This document shows positions 32,090 through 39,807 of a stretch of 64,000 nt of DNA, piece by piece. Under the pieces are notes generated by a model. That model had not been told where the DNA came from. It searched no databases and saw only the letters and a program-made list of their open reading frames with translations. Position numbers and translations under genes: made by a program. Each line of letters begins with the position of its first letter. Positions within the stretch are counted from its first letter, which is position 1. The DNA is from Streptomyces sp. Tu6071 (GTDB lineage Bacteria > Actinomycetota > Actinomycetes > Streptomycetales > Streptomycetaceae), in contig NZ_CM001165.1 of NCBI RefSeq assembly GCF_000213055.1, positions 4,052,945 to 4,116,944 of the forward strand, given 5' to 3'.

Positions 32090-33291
32090 TGGCACGATCC
32101 CGCACGAGGGCCCCGCGCCGCAGCTTTGGGGCGATACGCCGTCTTCCCTCGGGGCGGTGGCAGGCTCGCTACCCCGGGACGGACGGTTCACTGCGCGCGG
32201 CCCCGGAGCGGTACGAGACCAAACGCGAAGCCGAACTGTTCCTTGCCCAGGTGCAGGCCGACCAGGCCCGGGGCGACTGGATCGACCCGACCGCGGGCGA
32301 GGTGCTGTTCGCCGAGTACGCCACCCGGTGGATCGACGAGCGCGGCGTCGCGCCCACCACCGAGGAGCTGTACCGGCGGCTGCTCCGCCTCCACCTGGAG
32401 CCGACCTTCGGCGACACGTACGTCAACGCCATCGGCCCCGCCAAGGTCAGGACGTGGCGCGCGGAACGGCGGAAGGTGACCGGTGCCACGACGACGGCCA
32501 AGTCGTACCGCCTGCTGAAGGCCATCATGCAGACGGCTGTCGAGGACGACCTGATCCGCAGGAACCCCTGCTTCATCCGTGGGGCCGGCCGCGAGGACGC
32601 TGCCGAGCGACCGGTGGCGACTGTGGAACAGGTCTTCGCGCTGGCGGACGCAATCGGCATCCGCTGGCGGCTGATGGTCCTGCTCGGTGCCTTCGCCTCC
32701 ATGCGCCCTGAGGAACTGGCAGAACTGCGCCGGTCGGACATCGACCTCGACGCTGGATCGGTACGGGTCCGGCGGGCCGCACCGGAGCTGAACACAGGTC
32801 ACCGGGTGGTCGGCGATCCCAAGTCCCGTGCCGGGAAGAGGGAGATCATGCTGCCGAGCTTCACCCTCCTCGATGTCCGGCGGCATCTGGAGTGGTTCGC
32901 TCAGGACGGGCCGGACGGCCTTGTCTTCGTCGGGGAGCGGGGGGCTGCCCTTCGGGGCACCACCTTCGGCCGGAAGTGGCGCAGTGCCCGCGACACGGTC
33001 GGCCTGCCGAAGGAGTTCCGCTTCTACGACCTCCGGCACACGGGCAACACCCTCGCCGCCGACACCGGCGCCAAGCTGAAGGACCTGATGGTCCGCGCCG
33101 GCCAGTCCTCGGAACGGGCTCAACTGATCTACCAGCACTCCACGAAGGCGCATCAGCGCAGGCTCGCCGACGACATCGACGCCGACGTACGCCGCCAGCG
33201 CGCGGCGGGCCGGCCCCTCGGCGCCGTTGCTGTCCCCCGAGGCACTCCGGCGCCGCCGATGGGCTCCGGTGGAGCTGCGCGAGCGAGGTGA
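32089..33291 (+). CDS. tyrosine recombinase (integrase) of E2
   Basis: A 400-aa phage-type integrase. The N-terminal arm-binding part starts RRSFGAIRRLPSGRWQARYPG, followed by the core-binding SAM-like domain. The catalytic domain has SMRPEELAEL (first Arg, about residue 204), DLRHTGNT (about 313) and LIYQHS with the nucleophile Tyr (about 346). It is clearly homologous to the E1 integrase (389 aa) and must use the same tRNA-Gly target. The arm repeats around E2 and E1 differ, so the N-terminal domains probably have different specificities. A terminator follows at 33297-33328. Confidence 0.92.
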   Translation: MARSRTRAPRRSFGAIRRLPSGRWQARYPGTDGSLRAAPERYETKREAELFLAQVQADQARGDWIDPTAGEVLFAEYATRWIDERGVAPTTEELYRRLLRLHLEPTFGDTYVNAIGPAKVRTWRAERRKVTGATTTAKSYRLLKAIMQTAVEDDLIRRNPCFIRGAGREDAAERPVATVEQVFALADAIGIRWRLMVLLGAFASMRPEELAELRRSDIDLDAGSVRVRRAAPELNTGHRVVGDPKSRAGKREIMLPSFTLLDVRRHLEWFAQDGPDGLVFVGERGAALRGTTFGRKWRSARDTVGLPKEFRFYDLRHTGNTLAADTGAKLKDLMVRAGQSSERAQLIYQHSTKAHQRRLADDIDADVRRQRAAGRPLGAVAVPRGTPAPPMGSGGAARAR

Positions 33292-33296
33292 GAGGC

Positions 33297-33328
33297 GCGG
33301 GTGGGGGTCCAAGCAGACCTCCACCCGC
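33297..33328 (+). terminator. terminator after the E2 integrase
   Basis: GCGGGTGG and CCACCCGC with further partial pairing inside (GGGTC/GACCT), starting 6 bases after the integrase stop. It separates the integrase from the oppositely oriented cargo genes. The gap to 33463 holds nothing else clear. Confidence 0.6.
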
Positions 33329-33463
33329 TGCCACTCGGAATGGTCGCTAGGATCCGGCGCCGGCGTTAGCAAGCCAAGGAAGGAATCCTTGACGTCGACG
33401 ACCTAGCCCCCGCGCCGATCACGCAGGCGACGCTTCGGAAGCGCCAGATGTCCGGCCCGAGTC

Positions 33464-33865
33464 TCACCGTGCGCGAATCAGTTCACGCATGATCCGTTCT
33501 GCGTCAGGTTCGGTGATCTCCCAACTATCAAGATCTCCACGGACCCTGTAGAAGGGTTCAAGTGCCGCGAGCGCCACTTTGGCCTCAGACATGGCGTCGA
33601 TGTATCGGTCAACGCTCCGTTCCCGAAGCCGCAAGCTGTAAGCCTCCGCCGCAGCGACATCGCCCCCCAGATAGGTGGCGTGCACGCCGGTTGGGAGATG
33701 CCTGGCTACCTGAGCGACGCGAAGCGCGGAGATGGCTTGATTGAACGCCTCCTTCCTCGTGCGTCTCCACGACAGGTGCGACGTCAGCCATGGGGACAGC
33801 GAAGCGCCGGTGAATGCACCTACCAGACCAGCAATCGGTGTCACCCAAGTGATAGCTCCGCCCAT
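33464..33865 (-). CDS. small membrane-anchored protein, unknown
   Basis: A 133-aa protein; the ATG at 33865 has GGGGAA upstream. The N-terminus is a hydrophobic helix (AITWVTPIAGLVGAFTGASL), followed by a helical, charged cytoplasmic or external part ending DAERIMRELIRAR. No family is recognised. GC is lower than in the integrase gene. It is the last of three consecutive minus-strand genes, all with one or two membrane helices, inserted between integrase and att3. Confidence 0.65.
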   Translation of the reverse strand: MGGAITWVTPIAGLVGAFTGASLSPWLTSHLSWRRTRKEAFNQAISALRVAQVARHLPTGVHATYLGGDVAAAEAYSLRLRERSVDRYIDAMSEAKVALAALEPFYRVRGDLDSWEITEPDAERIMRELIRAR

Positions 33866-33903
33866 GATTTCCCCTGTTCGATACGGCCGTATGGCCACGG
33901 CCC

Positions 33904-34254
33904 TTACAGCCACAGGGAGAGGACACTTCCCGCAGCACTCAGTAGAACCCCCGCCACAGCCAGCAGCGCTGGCCATTTGAGTCCTTGGGCAACGAGCGTC
34001 AGAGCATTCAACTGGGCGTGCTCGTCGAAGTACTCCACCATCCCGTAGTTCCCATGCGGCGTTCGGATGGCGTGTCGAAGAGCAGACTTCTGCTCATCTG
34101 GAATCGACTCGTCACGAGCGATGTCATCTAGACGCTGAAGGTCGGACTTGAGCGACCGATAGTTCCTCAGCGTCCCAGCCGCACCCCAGTAGACGCCGGC
34201 AACGGAGAGCACGGCGCCAACGCACACCACGACGACGGTGATCACAAACAGCAC
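33904..34254 (-). CDS. small two-helix membrane protein, unknown
   Basis: A 116-aa protein with hydrophobic helices at both ends (VITVVVVCVGAVLSVAGVYW and WPALLAVAGVLLSAAGSVL) and a charged middle segment of 60 residues. The GTG at 34254 lacks a clear ribosome site; a GTG at 34245 is an alternative. No family is recognised. It sits between two other membrane-anchored genes of the same strand. Confidence 0.6.
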   Translation of the reverse strand: MLFVITVVVVCVGAVLSVAGVYWGAAGTLRNYRSLKSDLQRLDDIARDESIPDEQKSALRHAIRTPHGNYGMVEYFDEHAQLNALTLVAQGLKWPALLAVAGVLLSAAGSVLSLWL

Positions 34255-34363
34255 GTGAGGATGCTACGTGGCTCTGCGGAGAGAATCACTTGATCTGCAT
34301 GTCCTAAGACCAAGGTGCTGGGCGCAGAGTGTTGCCCTCCGGACTGTTTCGCCTGAGCCCATC

Positions 34364-35026
34364 TCATGCTGTGTCGCCAGAGCTGGATCGCCGCTGGTGT
34401 ACGGGCGCAGCATGTGTCCTCGAAGGCGCCGATCGGCGGTTGTTCGGAACTAGCGCGTGCACGGCTTTCTCGATCTTGCTCAGCTTGTCTTCCACACGCT
34501 TGGTGGGCCGCTCTTCGAGGAGGACCCACTTCAGAGCATCGAGATCAACGGTGTACTGAGCCGTCTCCACCTCTCCTTCGGGTCCGTTAGCGTCCACCGT
34601 GAAGGTGTAGACGCGGGGCAGTTGAACGTTCTCGAACCGATCTTGGTTGTCCAGGAGGAACGTCAGACGGCGGCGCGGCGGCAGGATGGGGATCGGCCGG
34701 GCCAAGATCTCCTGCATGACCTGAGTGAGATCAGGCTCTCCAGGTCGCGGCTCCCACCCGGACTCAAGCGGTGGGTCGCAGGAGATGCGAACGTCGCGGG
34801 CAACGGTCGGACCGGTGTTCTCGATGATCAGCAGAAGCGACCCGTGGTTGCCGTCGGGCTGAATGTCGACGATGACGTATGGCTCGTTCTGCTCCCGGTG
34901 GATACGTTCCGAGAGAACCAGTTGCTTGTTTGCGGCTACGCGTGCGATAGCGGCTTGCCAGGTGGCGATAAGGGCGGCGACGACGGCAACGATGACCGTC
35001 CACTGGTCGGTTGTAAGTTGATCCAT
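34364..35026 (-). CDS. membrane-anchored protein with beta-rich domain, unknown
   Basis: A 220-aa protein. Residues 10-30 are one membrane helix (TVIVAVVAALIATWQAAIA). Residues 45-160 look beta-rich and resemble proteins that place a soluble domain at the membrane (EPYVIVDIQPDGNHGSLLLIIENTGPTVARDVRIS). The C-terminus is Arg/Ser-rich. This topology is common in predicted membrane-associated accessory genes of Streptomyces islands, but I cannot assign a function. It is first in the three-gene cargo group. Confidence 0.65.
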   Translation of the reverse strand: MDQLTTDQWTVIVAVVAALIATWQAAIARVAANKQLVLSERIHREQNEPYVIVDIQPDGNHGSLLLIIENTGPTVARDVRISCDPPLESGWEPRPGEPDLTQVMQEILARPIPILPPRRRLTFLLDNQDRFENVQLPRVYTFTVDANGPEGEVETAQYTVDLDALKWVLLEERPTKRVEDKLSKIEKAVHALVPNNRRSAPSRTHAAPVHQRRSSSGDTA

Positions 35027-35347
35027 GAGCTGACGTTACCGACAGGGGCCGACAAGGCAACGCTTTGCGATGAGAGCGAGACTGCTAATGCCGGGTGCTC
35101 GTCGATCGTTGCGGCGAAGGGGCGCGTCCCTGACTGGTAGCGGCTCGCGTCCCCCCCGCAACAAGTGTGCCTGGGGAGCGCGTTTCGGGCTCAGCGGCTT
35201 GTGTCGAGCCCGTGGCCGCATGGGCTGCCCGCGGATGTGTCCCTCTGGCCCGCGAAGCTCAGTCAGACCATCTCCGCCCGAGGCACCCGCCTCCGGTGAT
35301 GCCGGCCGGATTGTCCTCTGCTTCGACATCCCTGAGGCCCCCCTCTA

Positions 35348-35365
35348 TGGCACGCGAATGGCACG
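35348..35365. promoter_or_regulatory. paired arm-type repeats beside att3 (E2 side)
   Basis: TGGCACG at 35348-35354 and 35359-35365, 11 bp apart, within two copies of ATGGCACGC. The matching pair at the other E2 end is 11032-11048. GGTCTAGACAAC and a terminator hairpin follow, as in E1 and E3. The stretch 35027-35346 shows no supported gene. Confidence 0.6.
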
Positions 35366-35392
35366 CCGCCTCGGAGAGGTCTAGACAACAAC

Positions 35393-35421
35393 AAAGCCCC
35401 AGGCCATCGACCTGGGGCTTT
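35393..35421. terminator. terminator hairpin beside att3
   Basis: AAAGCCCCAGG and CCTGGGGCTTT, a perfect 11-bp stem with a 7-base loop, ending in T-rich sequence. It lies 5 bases outside att3 and corresponds to the tRNA terminator carried by each element. Confidence 0.82.
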
Positions 35422-35425
35422 CTCA

Positions 35426-35469
35426 TGGAGCGGGTGACGAGAATCGAACTCGCGCTCTGAGCTTGGGAA
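35426..35469 (-). repeat. att3: exact 3' part of tRNA-Gly (junction E2/E1)
   Basis: 44 bases identical to 41028-41071, including the CCA, discriminator, acceptor 3' strand, T arm and 3' half of the anticodon arm. Identity stops in the anticodon loop. It is the outer border of E1. Confidence 0.93.
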
Positions 35470-35578
35470 TCACCGTCGTCAATGACTGAAAGAACCGGCT
35501 GAGCAGGCCCTTTGCCCTATGGAGGCTGCCTGTCAGGTGCGTCCGAGTGACCGTGCTTATCCGGGGTTTCCCGTCCCG

Positions 35579-35597
35579 TCTGGTGCGCTTCTGGTGC
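35579..35597. promoter_or_regulatory. paired arm-type repeats at the far end of E1
   Basis: TCTGGTGC at 35579-35586 and 35590-35597, 11 bp apart. The same octamer pair with the same spacing lies at the end of the integrase gene (40947-40965). They differ from the E2/E3 heptamers, which suggests that the integrases have different arm specificities. Confidence 0.65.
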
Positions 35598-35635
35598 GTG
35601 CGCTGGCCCACTACCCCTACCCACCACCCACCCTT

Positions 35636-35785
35636 GCTTCCATCCCGTCCGCCTTCGGCCCACACACCGTGGAGCGGGCGCGGTCCAGGGCGTCAAGGTG
35701 GAGCGCGCCACTGTACGAACGACCTTGACGCCCTGGGCCGTGGCTGCTCGCCTCTGGCTGGGCCGAAGGTGGGCGGGATGGAAGC
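35636..35785. other. 150-bp nested palindrome, candidate replication or transfer origin of E1
   Basis: Outer arms 35636-35662 and 35759-35785 pair at 25 of 27 positions. Inner arms CCAGGGCGTCAAGGT (35685-35699) and ACCTTGACGCCCTGG (35722-35736) pair perfectly around a 22-base loop. The two connecting segments are both 22 bases, so the structure is symmetric. No credible gene covers it. A single-strand origin, double-strand origin or clt site of the rolling-circle element is likely. Confidence 0.65.
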
Positions 35786-35948
35786 TCCCCGCGGCAACCC
35801 CGACGATGCCGGTGGACGCCTGCCGGGCCCCCTGCTCCCCGGACGCATGAGCGCCCCCGCCGGAGGCACGTCTTTGACCGGAGCTCCCGTACGGGTCGCA
35901 ACCCATCGGGCCTTCGTCGCGCCCCCGATTGCAGGGGCGCGCGTCGGC

Positions 35949-36025
35949 GGAGCGGGGCGGAGCGGGCCGGAGGCAGGAGCGGCGCCCCGGTGGAGCCGGG
36001 AGCGCGCCCGGCGGAGCGGAGCGCA
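35949..36025. repeat. cluster of GGAGC octamer repeats
   Basis: GGAGCGGG occurs at 35949-35956 and 35959-35966, followed by six more variants starting with GGAG (35969, 35976, 35992, 35999, 36013, 36018). It lies between the palindrome and the deaminase gene. It may be a protein-binding array or only a purine-rich compositional patch. Confidence 0.4.
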
Positions 36026-36074
36026 GCCGGGTGCCTTGATGAGGTAGAGAAACCTGTAACGGCGCCCTTTGGGC

Positions 36075-36578
36075 TCAAAGCTTGGGCTCTACGGGCTCGG
36101 GAAGTCCTTCGGCCCACGAGGTGAGGACTTGGAGGGCCTGAGGTCGGTGATCGCTGGACTGGGTCTCGGTGATGCGGGTTCGGTCGTTGGTAGGGAGCGC
36201 CAATTCCCGATAAAACTGGACGTCCTCAAATCCGTTGCGTGCAACATCGTGGCTATCGGCGCCATAGATCAATCGAGGGATTCGCGCCCAGAGGCAGGCG
36301 GCCAAGCACATGGGGCATGGCTCGCTACTCGCATACATGGTGCTGTTTTCGAACAGGTGCCGTTTGAGCCTTTGACCGGCGTCTCTGAGGGCCATCACTT
36401 CCGCATGAGCAGAAGGGTCCCACCTCTCCACTACGCTACTTTCGCCTTCGCCAACGATCTCCCCATTCATCACGACGATGGCGCCGAAAGGTGTGCCTCC
36501 ACGCTCCAGGGAGCTGCGAGAGATTTGAATCGCACGGCTCAAGAAGTGCCCGTTTTGACTCGTGGTCTGCTTGCTCAT
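36075..36578 (-). CDS. nucleoside/cytidine-type deaminase (CDA fold)
   Basis: A 167-aa zinc deaminase. HAEVMAL supplies the His ligand and catalytic Glu, and SSEPCPMCLAACLWA the two Cys ligands (PCxxC). FGAIVV and the general layout match the guanine deaminase/TadA-like group rather than free cytidine deaminase. The substrate may be a purine or pyrimidine base, a nucleoside or a damaged nucleotide. It is next to, and in the same direction as, the GntR gene (7-base gap), so both may be controlled by the GntR protein. As a cargo gene on an element it may serve nucleotide salvage or phage interference. Confidence 0.83.
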   Translation of the reverse strand: MSKQTTSQNGHFLSRAIQISRSSLERGGTPFGAIVVMNGEIVGEGESSVVERWDPSAHAEVMALRDAGQRLKRHLFENSTMYASSEPCPMCLAACLWARIPRLIYGADSHDVARNGFEDVQFYRELALPTNDRTRITETQSSDHRPQALQVLTSWAEGLPEPVEPKL

Positions 36579-36585
36579 TTCGTCC

Positions 36586-37434
36586 TCACTTAGAACGGGA
36601 CTGGGGCCTTTTGCGCCACGCCTTCAAAGGGGTCACGAAGCGTAGTTCTGTTCTGTCGGCTGGGTATTCTGCGTCGGAGATTTCCACTACGCGGTCTTTG
36701 CTGTCGATCGAGATGCGGCGGCACAGGAGCAGGGGAATCCCGTCCGTAAGTCCCCACGCCTGAGCCTCGACCGTTGTAGGCATACGACCCGTCACTTCGT
36801 CAACGATCGTCATCACCTCAATGCCGACGGTAGACAGTTGATGCATCGTTCCCCCCGGCCATGGCTCTTTCGTCTCGTCTAGAAGATCCGGATTCTCCCC
36901 GATGAGGTCGAGCGGGATATACGAGGTGCTGAAGGAAAGCAGGTGGCCGCTGCTTCCGTCGATCGCTTTGTACACCCTGCGGAGGATTGGTTCCTCGGTG
37001 GCCACATTTAGGGCTTTGGCCAACGATGTGTCGGCCGTGATGGTGTTGTACTCGGTGCTGAAAACCTGTTCCTGAATGGACATGCCGAGGTTGGTTTCCG
37101 CCTCGCCAACGGCTGATCGTTCACGCTCGGGCTTGCGCGCTAGATCCTTCTCTGCCTGGTGGCGCTCCGAGGAGCGGATAACCCGCGCGGGCGCGATGCG
37201 CACCCGAGGAGCCTTCCCTCGTCCGGCAGTGATGAGCCCCTGCGCCTTGAGCAGCGAGACGGCCCCACGTGCTGAGTTCATGGAGCAAGACCACTGCTTA
37301 CAGATCTCTGAGAGCGTCGGAAGCGGGTCTCCGGGCGCGAGTCGCCCCGCCTCGATCTGCATGCGGATGTCGTCGGCGATCTGCAACTGGATGGGGCGGG
37401 CTACGGCTGTCGGCTGCGGGTCCATGCAGGCCAT
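36586..37434 (-). CDS. GntR/UTRA-family regulator of E1
   Basis: A 282-aa protein. Residues about 10-80 are the GntR winged helix (QIADDIRMQIEAGRLAPGDPLPTLSEICKQWSCS), and the C-terminal 150 residues are the UTRA ligand-binding fold. It belongs with KorSA-type repressors that control replication and transfer of pSAM2-like elements. Starts at 37434 or 37425 are possible; GAGG lies before the first. Two operators lie between it and the divergent small gene, which fits autoregulation and control of the rep operon. The effector is unknown. Confidence 0.85.
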   Translation of the reverse strand: MACMDPQPTAVARPIQLQIADDIRMQIEAGRLAPGDPLPTLSEICKQWSCSMNSARGAVSLLKAQGLITAGRGKAPRVRIAPARVIRSSERHQAEKDLARKPERERSAVGEAETNLGMSIQEQVFSTEYNTITADTSLAKALNVATEEPILRRVYKAIDGSSGHLLSFSTSYIPLDLIGENPDLLDETKEPWPGGTMHQLSTVGIEVMTIVDEVTGRMPTTVEAQAWGLTDGIPLLLCRRISIDSKDRVVEISDAEYPADRTELRFVTPLKAWRKRPQSRSK

Positions 37435-37448
37435 GATGCGGCCTCGCG

Positions 37449-37525
37449 AGTTTGTGGGCAAACCCTTGCGTGCGGTCGATCCCTGCTCTAGTCTCGAATC
37501 AGTTCGCGGGTTTGCCCACAAACCC
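37449..37525 (+). promoter_or_regulatory. two GntR operators flanking a divergent promoter
   Basis: GTTTG-TGGG-CAAAC at 37450-37463 and GGGTTTG-CCCA-CAAACCC at 37508-37525 are inverted copies of one site and each is itself a palindrome. Between them lies -35 TTGCGT (37466-37471), a 17-base spacer and -10 TAGTCT (37489-37494) for the rightward operon. The second site would cover the transcription start, giving clear repression. Confidence 0.78.
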
Positions 37526-37548
37526 GCAAAGTCTGGAAGGGGTACGCC

Positions 37549-37746
37549 ATGTTCAAGAGGAACCAGGGTGAGCGGGACGCACGGACGCGGGACCGGGCGA
37601 AGCTGAAGGCGCATCTGGACCACCCGACCTTCCCGTACAACCCGGACTACGACCCGGAGCGGGACAACTGGCGCGACGAGATGCTGCCGCTGCCGAAGTT
37701 CGAGTCGCGTCGCTTCCGTCGCCAGTCCGGCCAGTCCGGCCGCTAG
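37549..37746 (+). CDS. small basic protein, unknown
   Basis: A 65-aa, highly charged, Arg-rich protein with a Pro/Tyr/Asp centre (PTFPYNPDYDPERDNW). The ribosome site GGAAGGGG is strong. It is the first gene after the GntR-controlled promoter and is followed by an attenuator-like hairpin. Small basic proteins in this position are frequent in Streptomyces integrative elements; the function is unknown to me. Confidence 0.65.
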   Translation: MFKRNQGERDARTRDRAKLKAHLDHPTFPYNPDYDPERDNWRDEMLPLPKFESRRFRRQSGQSGR

Positions 37747-37762
37747 AAGCCAGGTTTCCGGC

Positions 37763-37804
37763 AGAGGGCGGCGCCCCTACCTCCAAGCAGTAGCGCCGCC
37801 CTCT
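37763..37804. terminator. hairpin between the first two genes of the E1 rep operon
   Basis: AGAGGGCGGCGC and GCGCCGCCCTCT, a perfect 12-bp stem with an 18-base loop, located 17 bases after the small gene. As it lies inside the operon it may partly terminate or protect the mRNA. Confidence 0.6.
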
Positions 37805-37829
37805 TCTCCCTCGAAGGGGAAGTTCCATC

Positions 37830-38171
37830 ATGCCTGCATCTGTGATCGCTTCGCAGCCTGCCGCCTCTGTGGTCGCTCGTCCGGCTGCTGTTCGTATGGT
37901 GTCGAGGCGGTGCTGCCCGGTCTGTGGGTCCGGGCGCTGCTGGCACCCGGATGAGTGCCTGTTCGCTCTGACCGTGGGCACCTGGGCGGACTGCTCGGGG
38001 TGCGCGGGGACGGGCTGGGCCGGTGAGGAGTCGCCCGAGATCTTCTGTGCCACCTGCGGGGGTGCGGGCCTGCTGGAGCACAGCGCGGGGGCCCCGGTCT
38101 CGGAGAACGCGGCGGCCCGGGTCGCCCGTCACGTCGCCCGTGTGACAAAACTGCTCGGGGTGGCCGCATGA
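37830..38171 (+). CDS. small zinc-finger protein of E1
   Basis: A 113-aa protein with the metal-binding pairs CCPVCGSGRC, CSGCAGTGW and CATCGGAG; the last two follow the CxxCxGxG pattern of DnaJ zinc centres. The C-terminal 25 residues are helical. Its stop overlaps the initiator ATG as ATGA, so the two are translated together and it may assist the replication protein. No enzymatic motif is present. Confidence 0.75.
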   Translation: MPASVIASQPAASVVARPAAVRMVSRRCCPVCGSGRCWHPDECLFALTVGTWADCSGCAGTGWAGEESPEIFCATCGGAGLLEHSAGAPVSENAAARVARHVARVTKLLGVAA

Positions 38172-39595
38172 CGGTCTTCCCCGTCGAGCCTTCGGCCGTG
38201 GCCTCTTCCGCTGCGGCTGTTGGTCTTGCTCCGACGACCCTGGCTGATCTGCTGCGGGTGGCGAACCTGCCGGGCTTCGAGCGTTGGCAGGAACAGGTGC
38301 GCCGTACCGGTGGCTGCTCGGACCCGATCCGCCTGTCGGGTCAGACGGTGACCCGCGACAAGGCCACGGGACAGGTCTTGTACTCGTACTCGACCGAGCA
38401 CGAGCCGGGCGGGGTGCTGCGGGTGGCGTGCGGCAACCGGCGTGCCTCGCGCTGCCCCTCGTGCGCCTGGACGTACGCGGGCGACACCTTCCACCTGATC
38501 CGCGCGGGCCTGTCCGGGGACCCGAACAAGGGCACCCCGCGCACGGTGGCCGCGCATCCGAAGGTCTTCGCCACCCTGACCGCCCCCAGCTTCGGCCCGG
38601 TCCACAACCGGCCCGCCTCCGGCACCTGCCGCTGCGGCACCCAGCACCCCGAGGACTCACCCGCCCTGGGCACGGCCCTGGACCCGACCACGTACGACTA
38701 CGCGGGCGCGGTGCTGTGGAACAACCACGCCGGGGACCTGTGGCGCCGCTTCACGATCTACCTGCGCCGCGAGATCGCCCGCCGCGCCGGGCTCACCCAG
38801 TCCGCCCTGGGCGCGGTGTGCCGGATCTCGTTCGGGAAGGTCGCCGAGTTCCAGAAACGCGGCGCGATCCACTTCCATGCGATCGTCCGCCTCGACGGCC
38901 CCGAAGGTCCCGACGAGCCGCCCCCCGCCTGGGCGACCACGGGGCTCCTGGAGGACGCGATCCCGGCCGCTGCCCGCCGGGTCGCTGTGCCGCTCGCCCC
39001 CGCCGGCGCTTTCCCGGCCCGCGTCCTGCGCTGGGGTGCGCAGGTGGATGTGCGCCCGATCGGTGCGGCGAGCGCGAACACGGAGCTGAGCGAAGAGGCC
39101 GTGGCCGCCTACGTCGCCAAGTACGCCACCAAAGCCGCCGAGACCACGGGAACGGTCGATCGCCGCATCGGGGAGCTGGCGGAGCTGGACAGGTTCCGGG
39201 AGCTCCCGCAGCACACCCGCCACCTGATCGAAGCCTGTTACCGCCTCGACGACGCCTACCCGGACCGCAAGCTCTGGCAGTGGGCCCACATGCTCGGCTT
39301 CCGCGGGCACTTCTCCACCAAGTCCCGCCGCTACTCCACCACCCTCGGCGCCCTGCGCCACACCCGCGCGCAATACCGCGCCCGCCAGGAACGCCACGAG
39401 AGGGGCCTGCCGGACCCCGACGACCACCCCGACGCCTCGACGCTCACCCTCGCCCACTGGATCTACGCCGGACACGGCCACACCCCCGGTGAATCCTGGC
39501 TCACCGCCCGCATCGCCCACGAGATCCGCACCAACCGCGAAACCGCCCGCGAAGAACTCGCGGCCTTCGATGACGAGAACCAGGGGGAGTTGTGA
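38168..39595 (+). CDS. rolling-circle replication initiator (RepSA-like)
   Basis: A 475-aa protein of the pSAM2 RepSA/actinomycete rolling-circle group. It has two Cys-rich patches near the N-terminus (RCPSC, CRCGTQH), the HUH metal motif IHFHAIVRLDG (about residue 234) and a tyrosine region YVAKYATKAAE (about 314) that would nick the double-strand origin. Excised E1 circles should be replicated by it. It is coupled upstream to the zinc-finger gene (ATGA) and downstream to the excisionase (GTGA). Confidence 0.88.
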   Translation: MTVFPVEPSAVASSAAAVGLAPTTLADLLRVANLPGFERWQEQVRRTGGCSDPIRLSGQTVTRDKATGQVLYSYSTEHEPGGVLRVACGNRRASRCPSCAWTYAGDTFHLIRAGLSGDPNKGTPRTVAAHPKVFATLTAPSFGPVHNRPASGTCRCGTQHPEDSPALGTALDPTTYDYAGAVLWNNHAGDLWRRFTIYLRREIARRAGLTQSALGAVCRISFGKVAEFQKRGAIHFHAIVRLDGPEGPDEPPPAWATTGLLEDAIPAAARRVAVPLAPAGAFPARVLRWGAQVDVRPIGAASANTELSEEAVAAYVAKYATKAAETTGTVDRRIGELAELDRFRELPQHTRHLIEACYRLDDAYPDRKLWQWAHMLGFRGHFSTKSRRYSTTLGALRHTRAQYRARQERHERGLPDPDDHPDASTLTLAHWIYAGHGHTPGESWLTARIAHEIRTNRETAREELAAFDDENQGEL

Positions 39596-39807
39596 CTACG
39601 GCTGATCGTCTGCTCACTGTGGAGCAGGTTGCCGAACTGCTCGGGACCACTGTGCGCTTCCCCCGGCGGCTGATCGCTGAGCGGCGCATCACCTTCGTAA
39701 AGGTGGGGAGGCATGTCCGTATCCCCGAAAGCGTCGTCACGGCATACATCGACGCACACACCGTCGAGCCGGTCCTGCGTGGGCGGCGTTTTCGGGCGGT
39801 GGCCTGA
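39592..39807 (+). CDS. excisionase of E1
   Basis: A 71-aa winged-helix protein, LLTVEQVAELLGTTVRFPRRLIAERRITFVKVGRHVRIPESVV, highly similar to the E2 excisionase. GTG start after GGGGGAG, overlapping the rep stop. The stop overlaps the integrase start by one base. It should favour excision, and its coupling to rep ties excision to replication. Confidence 0.87.
   Translation: MTTADRLLTVEQVAELLGTTVRFPRRLIAERRITFVKVGRHVRIPESVVTAYIDAHTVEPVLRGRRFRAVA

Larger units (their letters stand above)
10881..35469. mobile_element. E2: 24.6-kb mobilizable integrated element with defence and metabolic cargo
   Basis: Bounded by att2 and att3, which are identical over 41 bases. It carries integrase and excisionase (31871-33291), XRE regulator, DUF3631 and DUF2637 genes, MobC and a relaxase. 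No FtsK/TraB or type IV coupling gene is present, so transfer would need a helper. Cargo: ImmA/IrrE pair, Septu-like pair, the enolpyruvyl transferase/Dcd operon, and three small membrane-anchored proteins between the integrase and att3. Two transposase remnants (13597-14333, 16908-17192) show it has collected insertions. Confidence 0.85.

Noticed and set aside
10881..35469. E2 as a complete conjugative element or prophage
   Set aside because: There is no FtsK/TraB, coupling protein, type IV secretion or phage structural gene. The relaxase and MobC alone support only mobilization.
35547..36047. Open frame across the E1 palindrome
   Set aside because: Both arms of the palindrome would have to code on one frame, composition is Pro/Arg-rich, and there is no ribosome site. 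The DNA structure explains the region better.
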